Assembly: GCA_963811365.1 (NCBI GenBank)
Contig: CAWEQW010000014.1
Span: 124,001 to 188,000 of the forward strand
DNA length: 64,000 bases
Source of the DNA: CAWEQW01 sp963811365
GTDB lineage: Bacteria > Actinomycetota > Actinomycetes > Propionibacteriales > Nocardioidaceae
Direction of reading: 5' to 3'
The notes beneath the pieces were generated by a model, which ran no database searches, had not been told where the DNA came from, and saw only the letters and a list, made by a program, of their open reading frames with translations. Below, one piece after another: positions 1 to 9,046 of this stretch (its first letter is position 1; each line of letters begins with the position of its first letter). The translations under genes and the position numbers were made by a program.

Positions 1-748
1 GGTGAGCCGGTCGAGGACCTCGCGCTGCTCGGCGGAGGAGAAGATCTCGAGCACGCTGGTGTCGTCGCTGCCGCGGACCACGTCGGCGAGCCGTCTGACC
101 CCCTCGCCGACCATCGCCGCGAGCTTGCCGGGGTCGACCTCCACCGAGCCGATGAGCCGCGCGATCTCGCCCTGGATGTGGTCGCGCATCCACGGCACCG
201 CGGTGAACTGCACCCGGTGGGTCTCCTCGTGCAGGCAGACCCAGAGCCGGAAGTCGGTGCGGGTCCACGCCGAGCTCGTTCTCGACGTGCACGATGTTCG
301 GCGCGACGAGGAGCAGCCGGCCGGCGTCCGTGGAGCCGGGAGGCGCGTAGAAGGGGTCGAACTGGCCGAGCACCTTCGAGGACATGAACGCCAGCAGGGC
401 GGCCAGCTCGAGGCCGGTGACCCGGGAGCCCACTGCCTCCGCCACGGCGCTCGGCCTCGCGCGGCGCTCCTGCAGCCGGTCGATCAGCGGCGAGATGACG
501 TGCGCGAAGCCGTCGACGTTCGCGGTGATCCAGCCCTGCCTGTCGACGACCAGGATCGGGGCGGTGTGCTCCTCTGCGACCAGACCGGTGTACTCCCGCA
601 CCAGCGGGCTCGACCGTTCGGCGCCGGCCCGCAGCTCCCCGACGACCGCGTCGGCCTCGGGACGGGAGATCGCCGGCCCCGGACCGGCCATCGTGGACGC
701 CGCGCTCACGGCGAGGTCCCAGTCGATCATCGTCGAACGCGCAGCCAT
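1..748 (-). CDS. zinc-dependent metalloprotease, DUF2342-type (partial, frameshifted)
   Basis: The protein starts at ATG 748 (MAARSTMIDWDLAVSAAST) and runs off the left edge, so its C-terminus is missing. About 160 residues read cleanly to VENELGVDP; the frame then breaks near 259-262. Removing one base restores DFRLWVCLHEETHRVQF, which contains the zinc-binding HExxH motif (HEETH, about 231-246). The family is the uncharacterised actinobacterial metalloprotease sometimes annotated 'coenzyme F420 biosynthesis associated'. It usually sits between dacB and tilS, and dacB does lie immediately upstream here on the same strand, 35 bp away, so an operon is likely. Family assignment is firm; the substrate is unknown. 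The single-base break is probably a sequence error, because homology is strong on both sides of it. Confidence 0.8.
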   Translation of the reverse strand, partial: MAARSTMIDWDLAVSAASTMAGPGPAISRPEADAVVGELRAGAERSSPLVREYTGLVAEEHTAPILVVDRQGWITANVDGFAHVISPLIDRLQERRARPSAVAEAVGSRVTGLELAALLAFMSSKVLGQFDPFYAPPGSTDAGRLLLVAPNIVHVENELGVDPHRLPALGLPARGDPPGAVHRGAVDARPHPGRDRAAHRLGGGRPRQARGDGRRGGQTARRRGPRQRRHQRARDLLLRRAARGPRPAH

Positions 749-783
749 GACTCGACCTTACGGGGTGCGAGAAGCCGGGGCCG

Positions 784-2377
784 TCAGGACGTGGGGGCGC
801 CCGACGCGGCGCCCGAGGGCACCTTGCCGGGCCCGTTGCCGGCTCCATCGCTGGGCCCGGCGGCTCCGCCGCTGGGCCCGGCACTCGTCCCGGCGGTCGG
901 CGACGAGGCGCACCTGCAGCCGGCCAGCGCCGCGGCCAACCGGTCCAGTGCCGCCCGTGCTGCCAGGGTGTCCACCGGGCGCACCCGGTCCGCCACGGCG
1001 ACGAACGCCATCACCGCCCCGTCCCTGGAGGTGAGCGTGCCCGCGAGGCCGTGCACGCCGGTCAGCGTGCCGGTCTTGGCCCGGACCCGGCCCAGCCCCG
1101 CGGCGTCGCCGGTGGAGAACCGGTAGGCGAGCGAGCCCGTGAACCCGGCGACCGGCAGCCCCGTCACCACGGGTCGCAGCGCGGGATGCCGGTCGGCCGA
1201 CGCGGTCAGCAGCACGGACATCAGCGTCTCCGGACGCAGCCGGTCCTGTCGGGACAGCCCGCTCCCGTCGTACATCACGTCGCCGATGGACGACACGCCG
1301 AGACCGGTGAGCACCTCGCGGACCGCGCTCACCCCGCCGGTGAACGACCCCGGCAGGCCCCGGGCGACCGCGACCTGGCGGGCGAGCACCTCGGCACCCT
1401 CGTTGTCGCTCGTCTCGAGGACGTGCTGCACCACCTGGGCGAGCGGAGCACCCGACACGGAGGCCAGCTCCACGGCGCCGGCGGGTGACGCAGTCCGCGC
1501 CGGCGCCCCGGTCACGGTGATGCCGCTCGCCCGCAGCTGCTCGGCGAAGACCGCGGCGGCGGCCGCGGCGGGGTCCCGGTACACCGCCGGGCTGCCGGGG
1601 CTCCGGCGCCCCTCGTCGACCCACAGCGACGCGATCGGGCTCACCACGCCCTCGGCGACGTAGCTGCGCGGCCAGTGCGGGTCGACCGCCGGCCCGCTGA
1701 ACAGGGAGGTGTCGTAGCCGAGCCGGACCCGGGTGCGACCGCCCTGCTTCAGCGCCACCGCCGTGGAGCGGGCCAGCGTGCGCAGGTCCGCGCGCGCCGG
1801 GTAGCTGTCGCCGGGCTGGTCGGGCCCGCGGGTGAGCAGGGGGTCGCCGCCGCCCACGAGCACCACGGTGTGGCCCGTGGGACGGGCCACCGACCTGGTG
1901 GTGAAGCGGTGGTCCGCGCCGAGCTCCTGCAGCGCCGCGGTCGTGGTCAGCAGCTTCATCGTCGAGGCGGGGGTCACCCGTTGGGGGCCGCTGCTGTACA
2001 CGGTGCCGCCGTCCGACATCTGGGTGACCTGGACGGCCACCCGGCGACCGAGCCGCGGGTCGTGCAGCACCGGCGCCACGGCCCGGCGTACCGCTGCGGG
2101 ATCCACGGCGGTCTCGGGGCTCGGCGTCCGCGACCTGGCCGGCGGAACCGGCGTGCGGCAGCGTCAGTCCGGGCGGCGGCGCGACCTTCGCGGGCTCGGT
2201 GACCGGGGACGGGTAGTCGAACCCGAACCAGCGCGGCCCCAGGTCGAACCAGTACGCCGCGACCGCCAGCAGGAGGAGCACGGCGACGGCCGCGGTGCTC
2301 CACAGCCGCAGGCGACTCCCCGAGCGCGGGTGAGCCTCGGCACGTGCGGGCCCTCCCGACTGCGCGTTCTCGGACAT
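784..2377 (-). CDS. dacB: D-alanyl-D-alanine carboxypeptidase/endopeptidase (PBP4, peptidase S13), frameshifted
   Basis: A penicillin-binding protein that trims or cleaves peptidoglycan cross-links outside the membrane. The N-terminus has one membrane segment (VAVLLLLAVAAYWF), then a linker. The catalytic part shows the three serine-transferase motifs: STMK in the context TPASTMKLL, SDN in ETSDNEG, and KTG in RAKTGTLTG. The two halves are in different frames. One extra G in the run at 2116-2119 separates AGQVADAEP from ETAVDPAAVRRAV, and removing it gives one continuous protein of about 530 residues, normal for the family. The tail is low-complexity Gly/Pro/Ser with a short direct repeat. Start ATG 2377 is chosen; in-frame GTG 2389 is possible. 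The gene is divergent from ppa, the usual actinobacterial arrangement. Confidence 0.85.
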
Positions 2378-2430
2378 CGTGCGCGACACTAACCGAAGCG
2401 AAGGTCGTGTTTGCGAGCGGAGGATGAGTC

Positions 2431-2923
2431 GTGGAGTTCGACGTACTGGTGGAGATCCCCAAGGGGCAGCGCAACAAGTACGAGGTCGACCACGACACCG
2501 GGCGGCTCCGGCTCGACCGCACCCTGTTCACCTCGACCCAGTACCCGGCCGACTACGGCTTCATCGAGGAGACCCTCGGGCCTCGACGGCGACCCGCTCG
2601 ACGCGCTGGTGATCCTGCAGGAGCCGACCTTCCCGGGCTGCCTGATCCGCTGCCGGGCGATCGGCATGTTCCGGATGACCGACGAGGCCGGCGGCGACGA
2701 CAAGGTGCTGTGCGTGCCCGGCCACGACCCGCGCCTGGAGCACCTGCGCGACATCGACCACGTCTCGAAGTTCGACCGGCTGGAGATCCAGCACTTCTTC
2801 GAGGTCTACAAGGACCTCGAGCCCGGCAAGTCCGTCGAGGGCGCGAACTGGGTCGGCCGCGGCGAGGCCGAGGCCGAGGTGACCGCGTCGTTCGCGCGGT
2901 TCACGGAGTCGGGCTACCACTGA
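2431..2923 (+). CDS. ppa: inorganic pyrophosphatase (one-base frameshift)
   Basis: Soluble family I pyrophosphatase, which hydrolyses PPi to two phosphates and drives nucleotide-consuming biosynthesis forward. Start GTG 2431 has GGAGGA six bases upstream and gives MEFDVLVEIPKGQRNKYEVD. The active-site signature DGDPLDALV is present and the C-terminus ends FTESGYH, so the protein is full length (about 163 residues) apart from one extra G in GGG at 2578-2580, between YGFIEETLG and LDGDPLDAL. This enzyme is essential in most bacteria and is single-copy in many, so the break is much more likely a sequence error than a mutation. It is divergent from dacB across a 53-bp gap that must hold both promoters. 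Confidence 0.9.
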
Positions 2924-2931
2924 CCCCTGGG

Positions 2932-3021
2932 GGTTCACCATGGTATGCAGGGCGAGCCGGCTCTCCCACGATGGGCACCTCGTGCGGGAGTGCCGGTTGC
3001 TCGACATAGCCGTGGTGAACC
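2932..3021. repeat. dispersed palindromic intergenic repeat, copy A
   Basis: A 90-bp element bounded by GGTTCACCATGGTATG and, at the other end, its imperfect inverse (CATAGCCGTGGTGAACC). It contains the core CCCACGATGGGCACCTCGTG and the motif CCGGTTGCTCGACATA. The same elements occur at 16277-16367 and partly at 28256-28351. This copy lies in the gap between the convergent genes ppa and the NlpC/P60 gene. It codes for nothing recognisable. The structure suggests a REP-like element or a bidirectional terminator. Confidence 0.75.
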
Positions 3022-3030
3022 GCCGCCCGG

Positions 3031-4432
3031 TCAAGAGCCGGGCGAAGAAGTTGGGCGGGATCCAGTAGTACATGCTGTCGATCTCGACGTTCCGGCCGGT
3101 CCGCGGGGCGTGGATGATCTGCCCGCCGCCGATGTACATCGCGACGTGGTGGATGCCGCCGGGGCGCTGTTGGACGTCCCAGAACGACCAGGTCGCCCGG
3201 GGCGGAGCTCGTTCACCGAGATCGGCGTGCTGACGGCGTACTGCGCTGCCGCGTAGTGCGGCAGGGAGACGCCCGCCGAGCCCCAGGCGCCTGCATGGTC
3301 AGGCCCGGAGCAGTCCCAGGAGCTCGGGCCCGGCGGCCCCCCACGGTAGGGCTCGCCGAGCTGCGCCTTGGCGAACGCGACCGCCTGGCGCGCCGCCGCC
3401 GTGCCCGCTCGGCGCAGGGGCCGGAGCGGGGGCCGGAGCGGGTGCGGGCGCCGGGGCCGGAGCAGGAGCGGGGCCGCTTGAGGAGTGCTGCGCCACGTGG
3501 TGGCGGTGCCGGCGCGCCGCACGGGCCCTCGCCGCGGCGGCCGCCTTGGCCTGAGCAGCCGCCTTGGCCTGAGCAGCGGCCTTGGCGCGCGCGGCGGCCA
3601 GCGCCTCTCGCCGGGCCCGTGCCTCGGCACGACGGCGGGCGATCGCCTCGAGCGCGGTCTGCCGCTGCTGCGCGAGCTGCACCGAGATGTCCTGGGCACG
3701 GGCCAGCTCGCTGATCAGCCTGGTCTTCTCGGCCGCGATCTGGGTCGCCACGGCCTGCGCCTGGGCGGCAGCCGCAGTGGCCTGCTCCTTGGCGGCCCTC
3801 GCCTTGCCGGCGAGCGCCTGGCGGCGGACCTTGGCCTCGGCGGCCCTGCTCTCGAACACCCGGGCCACCGCGTCGGACGCGGCGAACCGCTGGTAGTCGG
3901 CCTGCAGCGAGGTCGAGGCGCCCTGGAAGCCGGCGTACTCCTGGAGCACACCCTCGGGTCCGTCCGCGGTGAGCATCGCCGTGAGCGTCGAGAGGTCGGT
4001 GCTCTGCTGGTACGACGTCGCCACGAGCGCTCCGATCGCGTCACGCTGACGAGCGACGGCCTGCCGCGCCCGGACCGCGGCGTGCCGCGCCTGGCGGAGC
4101 TGCTGGCCGGCGACCGAGAGCCGCCACATCGCGCCGTTGTAGGCCTCCGAGGCCTGCTCCGCGCTCGTCGCGGCCTGGTCGAGCCGCTGGTTGGCCATCA
4201 GCAGCGACGCCTTGATCGCACCGACGTCGTGGGCCTTGCGGGCCGCGTCCGTCCGGGCCGCGTCGACCTGGGCCTGGCTCGGGAAGGCACCTCCCGCGCG
4301 CCCAGAGCCACCGGACCCGTGGGACCCGGGGTCGGCCAGCGCGGCCGGGGTCGCGGTCAGGCACAGCGCGACCGAAGCGGTCAGCGCGACCGTGACGCGT
4401 ACTGCTCGGCGACTGCGGAGCTGCACTCCCAC
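3031..4432 (-). CDS. secreted NlpC/P60 peptidoglycan endopeptidase with coiled-coil N-terminus (several indels)
   Basis: GTG 4432 behind GAGAGGGA gives a signal peptide (VALTASVALCLTATPAALA). A long Ala/Arg/Gln-rich coiled coil follows, then an AKAAAQAKAAA repeat region, a Pro-Ala repeat linker, and an NlpC/P60 domain that would cleave D-Glu-mDAP bonds in the wall. The catalytic Cys is in SSWDCSG, and the His region in IHHVAMYIGGG and IIHAPRTGRNVEIDSMYYW. The catalytic third is spread over three frames, with breaks near 3411, 3300, 3290, 3199 and 3190, so the stop cannot be fixed. TGA at 3031 is the nearest sensible end (after PPNFFARL). Domain order matches RipA/RipC-like cell-separation hydrolases of actinobacteria. 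Five indels in 250 bp could mean real decay, but poor sequence quality is equally possible. Confidence 0.75.
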
Positions 4433-4811
4433 GACATCCCTCTCGGTCCGCCGTCGAGCCGCTTCCCCGGCGGCTCGACGGACCAGGTGGTCGACGTTCC
4501 GGTGCCGGACCGCCGCGGCCGTGGCGCCGTCCCGGAGCCGGTTGCCGGCCCTCCCACGAAGTCGGCAACCGGTTCCTCGGACAGACGCTCCGAGTGACCG
4601 CTTGCGCAACGCTAGTGCTCTCCTGTCACAAGGGGAACAGAAATCACAGGAAAAATTCGAAGCGTCCAGGCGTGTCGAGTTGACAAACTACAAGGCTGTA
4701 ACTCCTGTTCCGCCCAACCCAGGCCGGCTGGCGACCAGCCGGTCGGCGGCAGACTCAGAGATGCGCGGGGGTGGCAGACCGACCGAGCGGAGAGGCCCGG
4801 GGCGCGCAGAA

Positions 4812-4879
4812 GGCCCCGCCCCATTGGGAGGTTGGGGCGGGGCCTGGGTCGTGTCCCATTGGGAGGTTGGGACACGACC
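4812..4879. repeat. twin perfect hairpins with identical 9-nt loop
   Basis: Two adjacent inverted repeats, each with a perfect 12-bp stem and the same loop TTGGGAGGT. The first (4812-4844) has arms GGCCCCGCCCCA and TGGGGCGGGGCC. The second (4847-4879) has arms GGTCGTGTCCCA and TGGGACACGACC. Only the last four stem pairs next to the loop (CCCA/TGGG) are shared; the outer stems differ completely yet pair perfectly. They are separated by two bases. A terminator pair is one reading, but neither is followed by a T-run on either strand. Confidence 0.85.
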
Positions 4880-5005
4880 TGTCCGTGGGAAGGGCCGCCG
4901 GTCAGCTCGGCCGCCGGGGAGTCAGAGACGCGCGCCGGGCACTCCGGCAATGTCCGGAGTCCTCACGCACGGGATTCACCCCCCAGCTGCCAGAGGCAAC
5001 CAACT

Positions 5006-5025
5006 CGGGATCCCCCCGGATCCCG
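5006..5025 (-). terminator. possible terminator hairpin downstream of thiQ
   Basis: Perfect 8-bp inverted repeat CGGGATCC-CCCC-GGATCCCG, 100 bases beyond the thiQ stop in the direction of transcription. There is no T-tract, which is common for high-GC actinobacterial terminators. Function is inferred from position only. Confidence 0.35.
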
Positions 5026-5125
5026 GTCCTTCGGCCACCATCATACGCATGTCCGGCAGAACACCACACACGATTCGCCGTGTCCCCTCCGCTGCCTCTC
5101 AGAGGGTCCGGGGACGCCGCGCACG

Positions 5126-6122
5126 TCAGTCCGGGAGTACGGCGAGCCGCCCGGGCTCCGCGGCGAGCCGAACCGCGTGTCCCGCGGCAACCGTCGCCCC
5201 GGGACCGGCCACGGCCGGCACCTCGCCGATGCCCTCGACGTCGACCGTCAACCGCACCAGGTCCGGCGTGGCCTGGGCGAGCCGCACCGTGCCGCTCAGC
5301 GGACCGCCAGGGTCGCAGCGCAGCGCCGACCTGCGCAGCGCGACCGTCGCGGCCGCCGGTGCCGACAGGCCGGCCGCCGCGAGCACCCGGGCACCCGCGG
5401 CCCCCCCGACCACGGTCGCGTAGCCGAGGAACAGCGCGGCCTCGGTGTCCACCGGGGAGCCCCACACCTCGGCGAGGGTGCCGGCCTGCACGACTCGTCC
5501 GGAGCGCATCACGGCCATCCGGTCGGCCACCGTGAACGCCTCCTCGTGGTCGTGGGTCACCAGCAGCGCCGTCGTACCGGCGGCACGCAGGATGTCTCGC
5601 AGCTCGCCCGCCAGGTGCTCGCGCAGACCGCGGTCCAGTGCCGAGAGAGGCTCGTCGAGGAGCAGCACCCGCGGCTCGACCGCGAGCGACCGCGCCAACG
5701 CCACCCGCTGGCGCTCACCTCCGGACAGGGTGGCCGGGGTGCGCTCGTCGAAGCCGGCGAGCCCCACGAGCTCGAGCAGGTCCGTGACCCGGGCGGCCGC
5801 CTCGCGCCGTGGCCGGCGGCGCAGCCGCAGCGCATATCCCACGTTTCCGGCGACCGACTGGTGCGGGAAGAGCTGTCCGTCCTGGAACATCAGCGCGAAC
5901 CCGCGCTTGTGGGTCGGCACTCCGGCGAGGTCGCGGCCGTCGAGGAGCACCCGCTCCGGCAGCCGGCACCTCGAGCCCGGCGATGGTGCGCAGCAGGGTC
6001 GACTTGCCGCAGCCCGACGGGCCGAGGACCGCCAGCACCTCCCCGTCCTCGAGCTCGAGCGAGACGCCCTCGACCGCCGAGGTTCGGTCGAACCGCACGG
6101 TGAGGTCACGCACCGACAACAT
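5126..6122 (-). CDS. thiQ: thiamine ABC transporter, ATP-binding protein (one-base frameshift)
   Basis: ATPase of a thiamine importer. ATG 6122 begins MLSVRDLTVRFDRTSAVEGV. Walker A is GPSGCGKST (about residues 34-42), the signature is LSGGERQRVALARSLA, Walker B is RVLLLDEPLSALD, and the switch His is in LLVTHDHEEAFTVADRM. The C-terminal quarter is a divergent accessory domain. One extra base near 5965 splits AGLEVP from LPERVLLDGRDLAGVP; removing it gives about 331 residues. The gene starts 1 bp after the ThiP stop and is the last of the thiB-thiP-thiQ operon, which is controlled by the TPP riboswitch at 8878-8964. Substrate assignment rests on the riboswitch and on ThiB. Confidence 0.85.
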
Positions 6123-6123
6123 C

Positions 6124-7774
6124 TCAGAACGCTCCCATCGAGCCGACCCGCAGCCGCTCCACCAGACCCATCACGCTCACCGTGAGCAGGGTCAGCACCA
6201 CAGAGGCGGCGAGCGCCATCCCGAAGTTCTGCCCGCCCGGGCGTCCGATCAGGTCGTAGATCACCACCGGCAGCGTCGGCCTGTCGGGTCGGGCGAGGAA
6301 CGACGTCGCGCCGAACTCGCCCATCGACACGGCGAAGGCGAAGCCGGTCGCCGCGAGCAGCGGACGCCAGGCGTTCGGGAGGTCGACCGTGAGCACCACC
6401 CGGAGCGTCGCGGCGCCCAGCGTCGCGGCGGCCTGGCGCTGCCGGTCGTCGACCGCCCGCAACGCCGGCGCGACGGTGCGGACGACCAGCGGCAGCGCCA
6501 CCAGGGCCTGGGCGATCGGGACCAGCCACGGCGATCCGCGGAGGTCGAGCGGCGGCCGGTCGAGGGTGATCAGGAAGCCGAACCCGAGCGTCACCGCAGA
6601 GACGCCGAGCGGCAGCATGAACACCGAGTCCAGCAGCCTGAGCGCCCGCCGTTCGGCGCGTCCGTGCGGCACCCGGGAGATCACGAACGCCACGCTGCCG
6701 CCGAGCACCATCGCGAGCAGCGTCGCGTCGACCGCGAAGCGCCACGAGTTGGCCAGCGCCTCGGTGACCGGCACGACGAGCGGGCTGCCCGCGCCGGTCG
6801 TGGTCAGGTCGCGGTAGTTGGCCAGCCCCCACCCGCCGTCGACGCGCAGGGACCGCGCGACGAGCGCGGCCACCGGTGCCGCGACGAACAGGACGACCAC
6901 CCCGGTCACGAGCAGCGCTGGTGCGTCGCCGCGCCGTGGCCGACGGTCCGCCGACCGGGAGGTGCGCTCGAGGGCGTGCTCGCGACGGGCCCGGGCACGG
7001 TGGGCGCCGGCGAGCAGCACGCTCACCACGACGAGCTGCAGGAGGGAGAGCGCCGCGGCGGCCTGGAGGTCGAGGAACTGCGTGGTCAGCAGGTAGATCT
7101 CGGTCTCGACCGTGGCGTAGCGGAGGCCGCCCAGGGTCAGCACCACGCCGAACGATGTGGCGCAGAACAAGAACACCACGCTGGCGGCCGAGATGATGCC
7201 GGGTGCGAGCGCGGGCAGGGTCACCGTCCGCAGCACCTGCGCCGGCGACGCGCCGAGGGCCGCGGCCGCCTGCTCGCGACGCGGGTCCAGCCCCTCCCAG
7301 AACGCGCCGACGGTGCGCACCACGACGGAGATGTTGAAGAACACCATCGCGGCGACGATCGCGGCCGCCGTGCCGTCGAGCCCGAGGAAGCCCAGCGGGC
7401 CGCCGCTGGTCAGCAGCGTCCGGAACGCGACGCCGACCACCACGGTCGGCAGCACGAACGGCACCGCGACGAAGGCCCGCAGGCTGCGCCGGCCGGGCAC
7501 CCGCAGCCGGTGCAGCACGTAGGTCACCGGCAGCGCCCACCGCGACGGTGACGAGCGTGGCGAGCCCGGCCGACCAGACGGTGAACCACACCACCCTGAG
7601 CGTGCGTGGACGGGTCAGCACGGACAGCACGGCGCCGGGGTCGAACGAGCCGTCGGTGAACAGCCCGCGCGAGATCATCCCGAGGACCGGCACCAGGAAG
7701 AAGACCGTGAGCACGGCGAGCGGGAGCGCCGCCAGCACGGCGACGCCCGCCCGGGCTCGCGCGCGAGATCTCAC
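6124..7774 (-). CDS. thiP: thiamine ABC transporter, fused permease (one-base frameshift)
   Basis: Two permease domains in one chain, as in ThiP and FbpB. GTG 7774 overlaps the thiB stop (GTGA) and starts VRSRARARAGVAVLAALPL. The first half includes VTYVLHRLRVPG and a domain with the EAA-like loop LDPRREQAAAALGAS; the second half carries ALRAVDDRQRQAAATLGAA. About twelve hydrophobic segments can be counted. The frame breaks at one extra G/C near 7536, between VTVAV and ALPVTYVLHRL; corrected length is about 550 residues. The overlaps with both neighbours show that the three genes are translated together. Confidence 0.83.
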
Positions 7775-8820
7775 TGGGAGGTGATGTCCCCCCAGGTGCG
7801 CAGCCAGGACGTCCGCTTCGCGGTGATCTCGGCCGGCGGCAGGGTGTACGGCTGCGACGGGACCTTCGCCCAGCGCGCCCAGTCCGGCGGGAGCGGCGTA
7901 CCGGAGTCGACCGGGAACACGTACATCTGACCCGGGAGGGCCCGCTGGAACGCGCGCTGCTCCATGAAGTCGATGAACGCCTTGGCGCCGGCCGGGTTGT
8001 GCGCGCCGGCGAGCACGCCGGCGTACTCCACCTGACGGAAGCAGGTGTCGAGCAGCGCGCTCGTCGTCGGCCGGGAGCCGCCCTTGGGGACCGTGAACGG
8101 CGGCGAGGAGTTGTACGACAGCACGATCGGCCGCGTGCCGTCGCCGCCGCCCGCGGTGAAGTCGACCTCGTAGGCGTCGCTCCACCCCGAGGTGACCTCC
8201 GCCCCGTTGGCCATCAGGCGCTTCCAGTACGACTGCCAGCCGGCGCCGTACTTCGCGATGGTCGCGAGCAGGAAGGCGAGGCCCGGCGACGACGTGGTCG
8301 CGGCGGGGGTCACGAAGAGGTTGCGGTACGCCGGCTTCGTGAGGTCGCCGAGCGACGTCGGCGGCGCGACGTGGTGCGCGGAGAACCAGCGGTCGTCGAT
8401 GTTGACGCACACGTCGGCGTAGTCCACGGGGGCGAGCCGGGCGGCCGACCTGGCGTCGGGCAGGGCGAACCGCTGCGCCGAGGGCGCGAGGTCCTTGGGC
8501 CGGTAGGGGCTCAGGATGCCGGCGTCGACGGCGCGCGAGGCGAAGGTGTTGTCGATGCCGTAGACCATGTCGGCGATCGGGGCGCCCTTGGTCAGCACGA
8601 GCTTGTTGGTGAGCTGGCCGACGTCGCCGTTCTTCTCGACGGTGACCGTGTACCCGGTCCTCCTGGTGAACTCGGCGAGCACCTTCTTCGACATCGCCCA
8701 GGACTCGTGCGAGGCGACGACGACCTGCTTCGACCCGCTGGCGGCCGTCGTGCCGCCCACGCCGCAGGCGGCGAGGAGGCTGAGTGCGAGTGCGCCCCCG
8801 AGGGCGCGCGGAATGCGCAT
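7771..8820 (-). CDS. thiB: thiamine ABC transporter, substrate-binding lipoprotein
   Basis: Extracytoplasmic binding protein anchored by lipid. ATG 8820 gives a lipoprotein signal ending LSLLAAC (cleavage before Cys-19). The mature part reads VVVASHESWAMSKKVLAEF and later IADMVYGIDNTF, the pattern of the TbpA/ThiB family, where 'GxDN' lines the thiamine site. Length (about 349 residues) is normal and the frame is intact. An in-frame ATG exists at 8862, but the signal peptide fits 8820. The gene is the first of its operon and lies 58 bp behind a TPP riboswitch, so uptake should be shut off when thiamine pyrophosphate is plentiful. Confidence 0.88.
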   Translation of the reverse strand: MRIPRALGGALALSLLAACGVGGTTAASGSKQVVVASHESWAMSKKVLAEFTRRTGYTVTVEKNGDVGQLTNKLVLTKGAPIADMVYGIDNTFASRAVDAGILSPYRPKDLAPSAQRFALPDARSAARLAPVDYADVCVNIDDRWFSAHHVAPPTSLGDLTKPAYRNLFVTPAATTSSPGLAFLLATIAKYGAGWQSYWKRLMANGAEVTSGWSDAYEVDFTAGGGDGTRPIVLSYNSSPPFTVPKGGSRPTTSALLDTCFRQVEYAGVLAGAHNPAGAKAFIDFMEQRAFQRALPGQMYVFPVDSGTPLPPDWARWAKVPSQPYTLPPAEITAKRTSWLRTWGDITSQ

Positions 8821-8877
8821 GCTGTTCTCCCGTGACGATGTGGGAGGGGACCGCGCTCGCACGCGGTCGAGACTCGA

Positions 8878-8964
8878 CTTCCTTCGCCGGTGCTGGCCGG
8901 ATCAGGTTCGAGGGTCTGCGGCTGGTGCCGCACTCTCAGCGCCACGTCGGGCGCTCCCCTGTCG
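8878..8964 (-). promoter_or_regulatory. TPP riboswitch (THI element)
   Basis: Read on the minus strand from 8964, it contains the conserved THI-box blocks: ACAGGGGAGC, then GCTGAGAGTGCGG with the diagnostic CUGAGA, then CCGCAGACCCTCGAACCTGATCCGG with ACCTGATC, then CAGCACCGGCGAAGG. The arms pair in the known five-helix arrangement (for example GTGCGGC with GCCGCAG). It sits directly upstream of thiB. In actinobacteria such elements usually act on translation initiation. No attenuator hairpin with a U-run was seen. Confidence 0.95.
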
Positions 8965-9046
8965 TTGTGCCTCGACCTTACCTGGTTCGTCCGCATCCCC
9001 CCGAGGCGGTCACCGAAGGGACCGCAGACGAACCGGGCTTCGGGAG

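Larger units (their letters stand above)
4433..5125. other. gene-free interval between NlpC/P60 gene and thi operon
   Basis: About 690 bases with no supportable gene. On the minus strand it holds the leader of the NlpC/P60 gene, including an imperfect dyad CCTGT...ACAGG around 4628-4656, and the region downstream of thiQ. It contains two perfect hairpins at 4812-4879 and a smaller one at 5006-5025, listed separately. In several actinobacteria NlpC/P60 genes lie behind c-di-AMP (ydaO) riboswitches. I looked for that conserved core here and could not find it convincingly. Confidence 0.6.

Noticed and set aside
4612..4800. Possible c-di-AMP (ydaO) riboswitch upstream of the NlpC/P60 gene
   Set aside because: Context is typical, but the conserved core blocks of that riboswitch could not be matched on the minus strand.
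5126..8410. Minus-strand open frame of over 1000 codons covering the thi operon
   Set aside because: It joins pieces of thiQ, thiP and antisense-like filler; the true genes use different frames, shown by transporter motifs. Long spurious frames are expected at this GC content.
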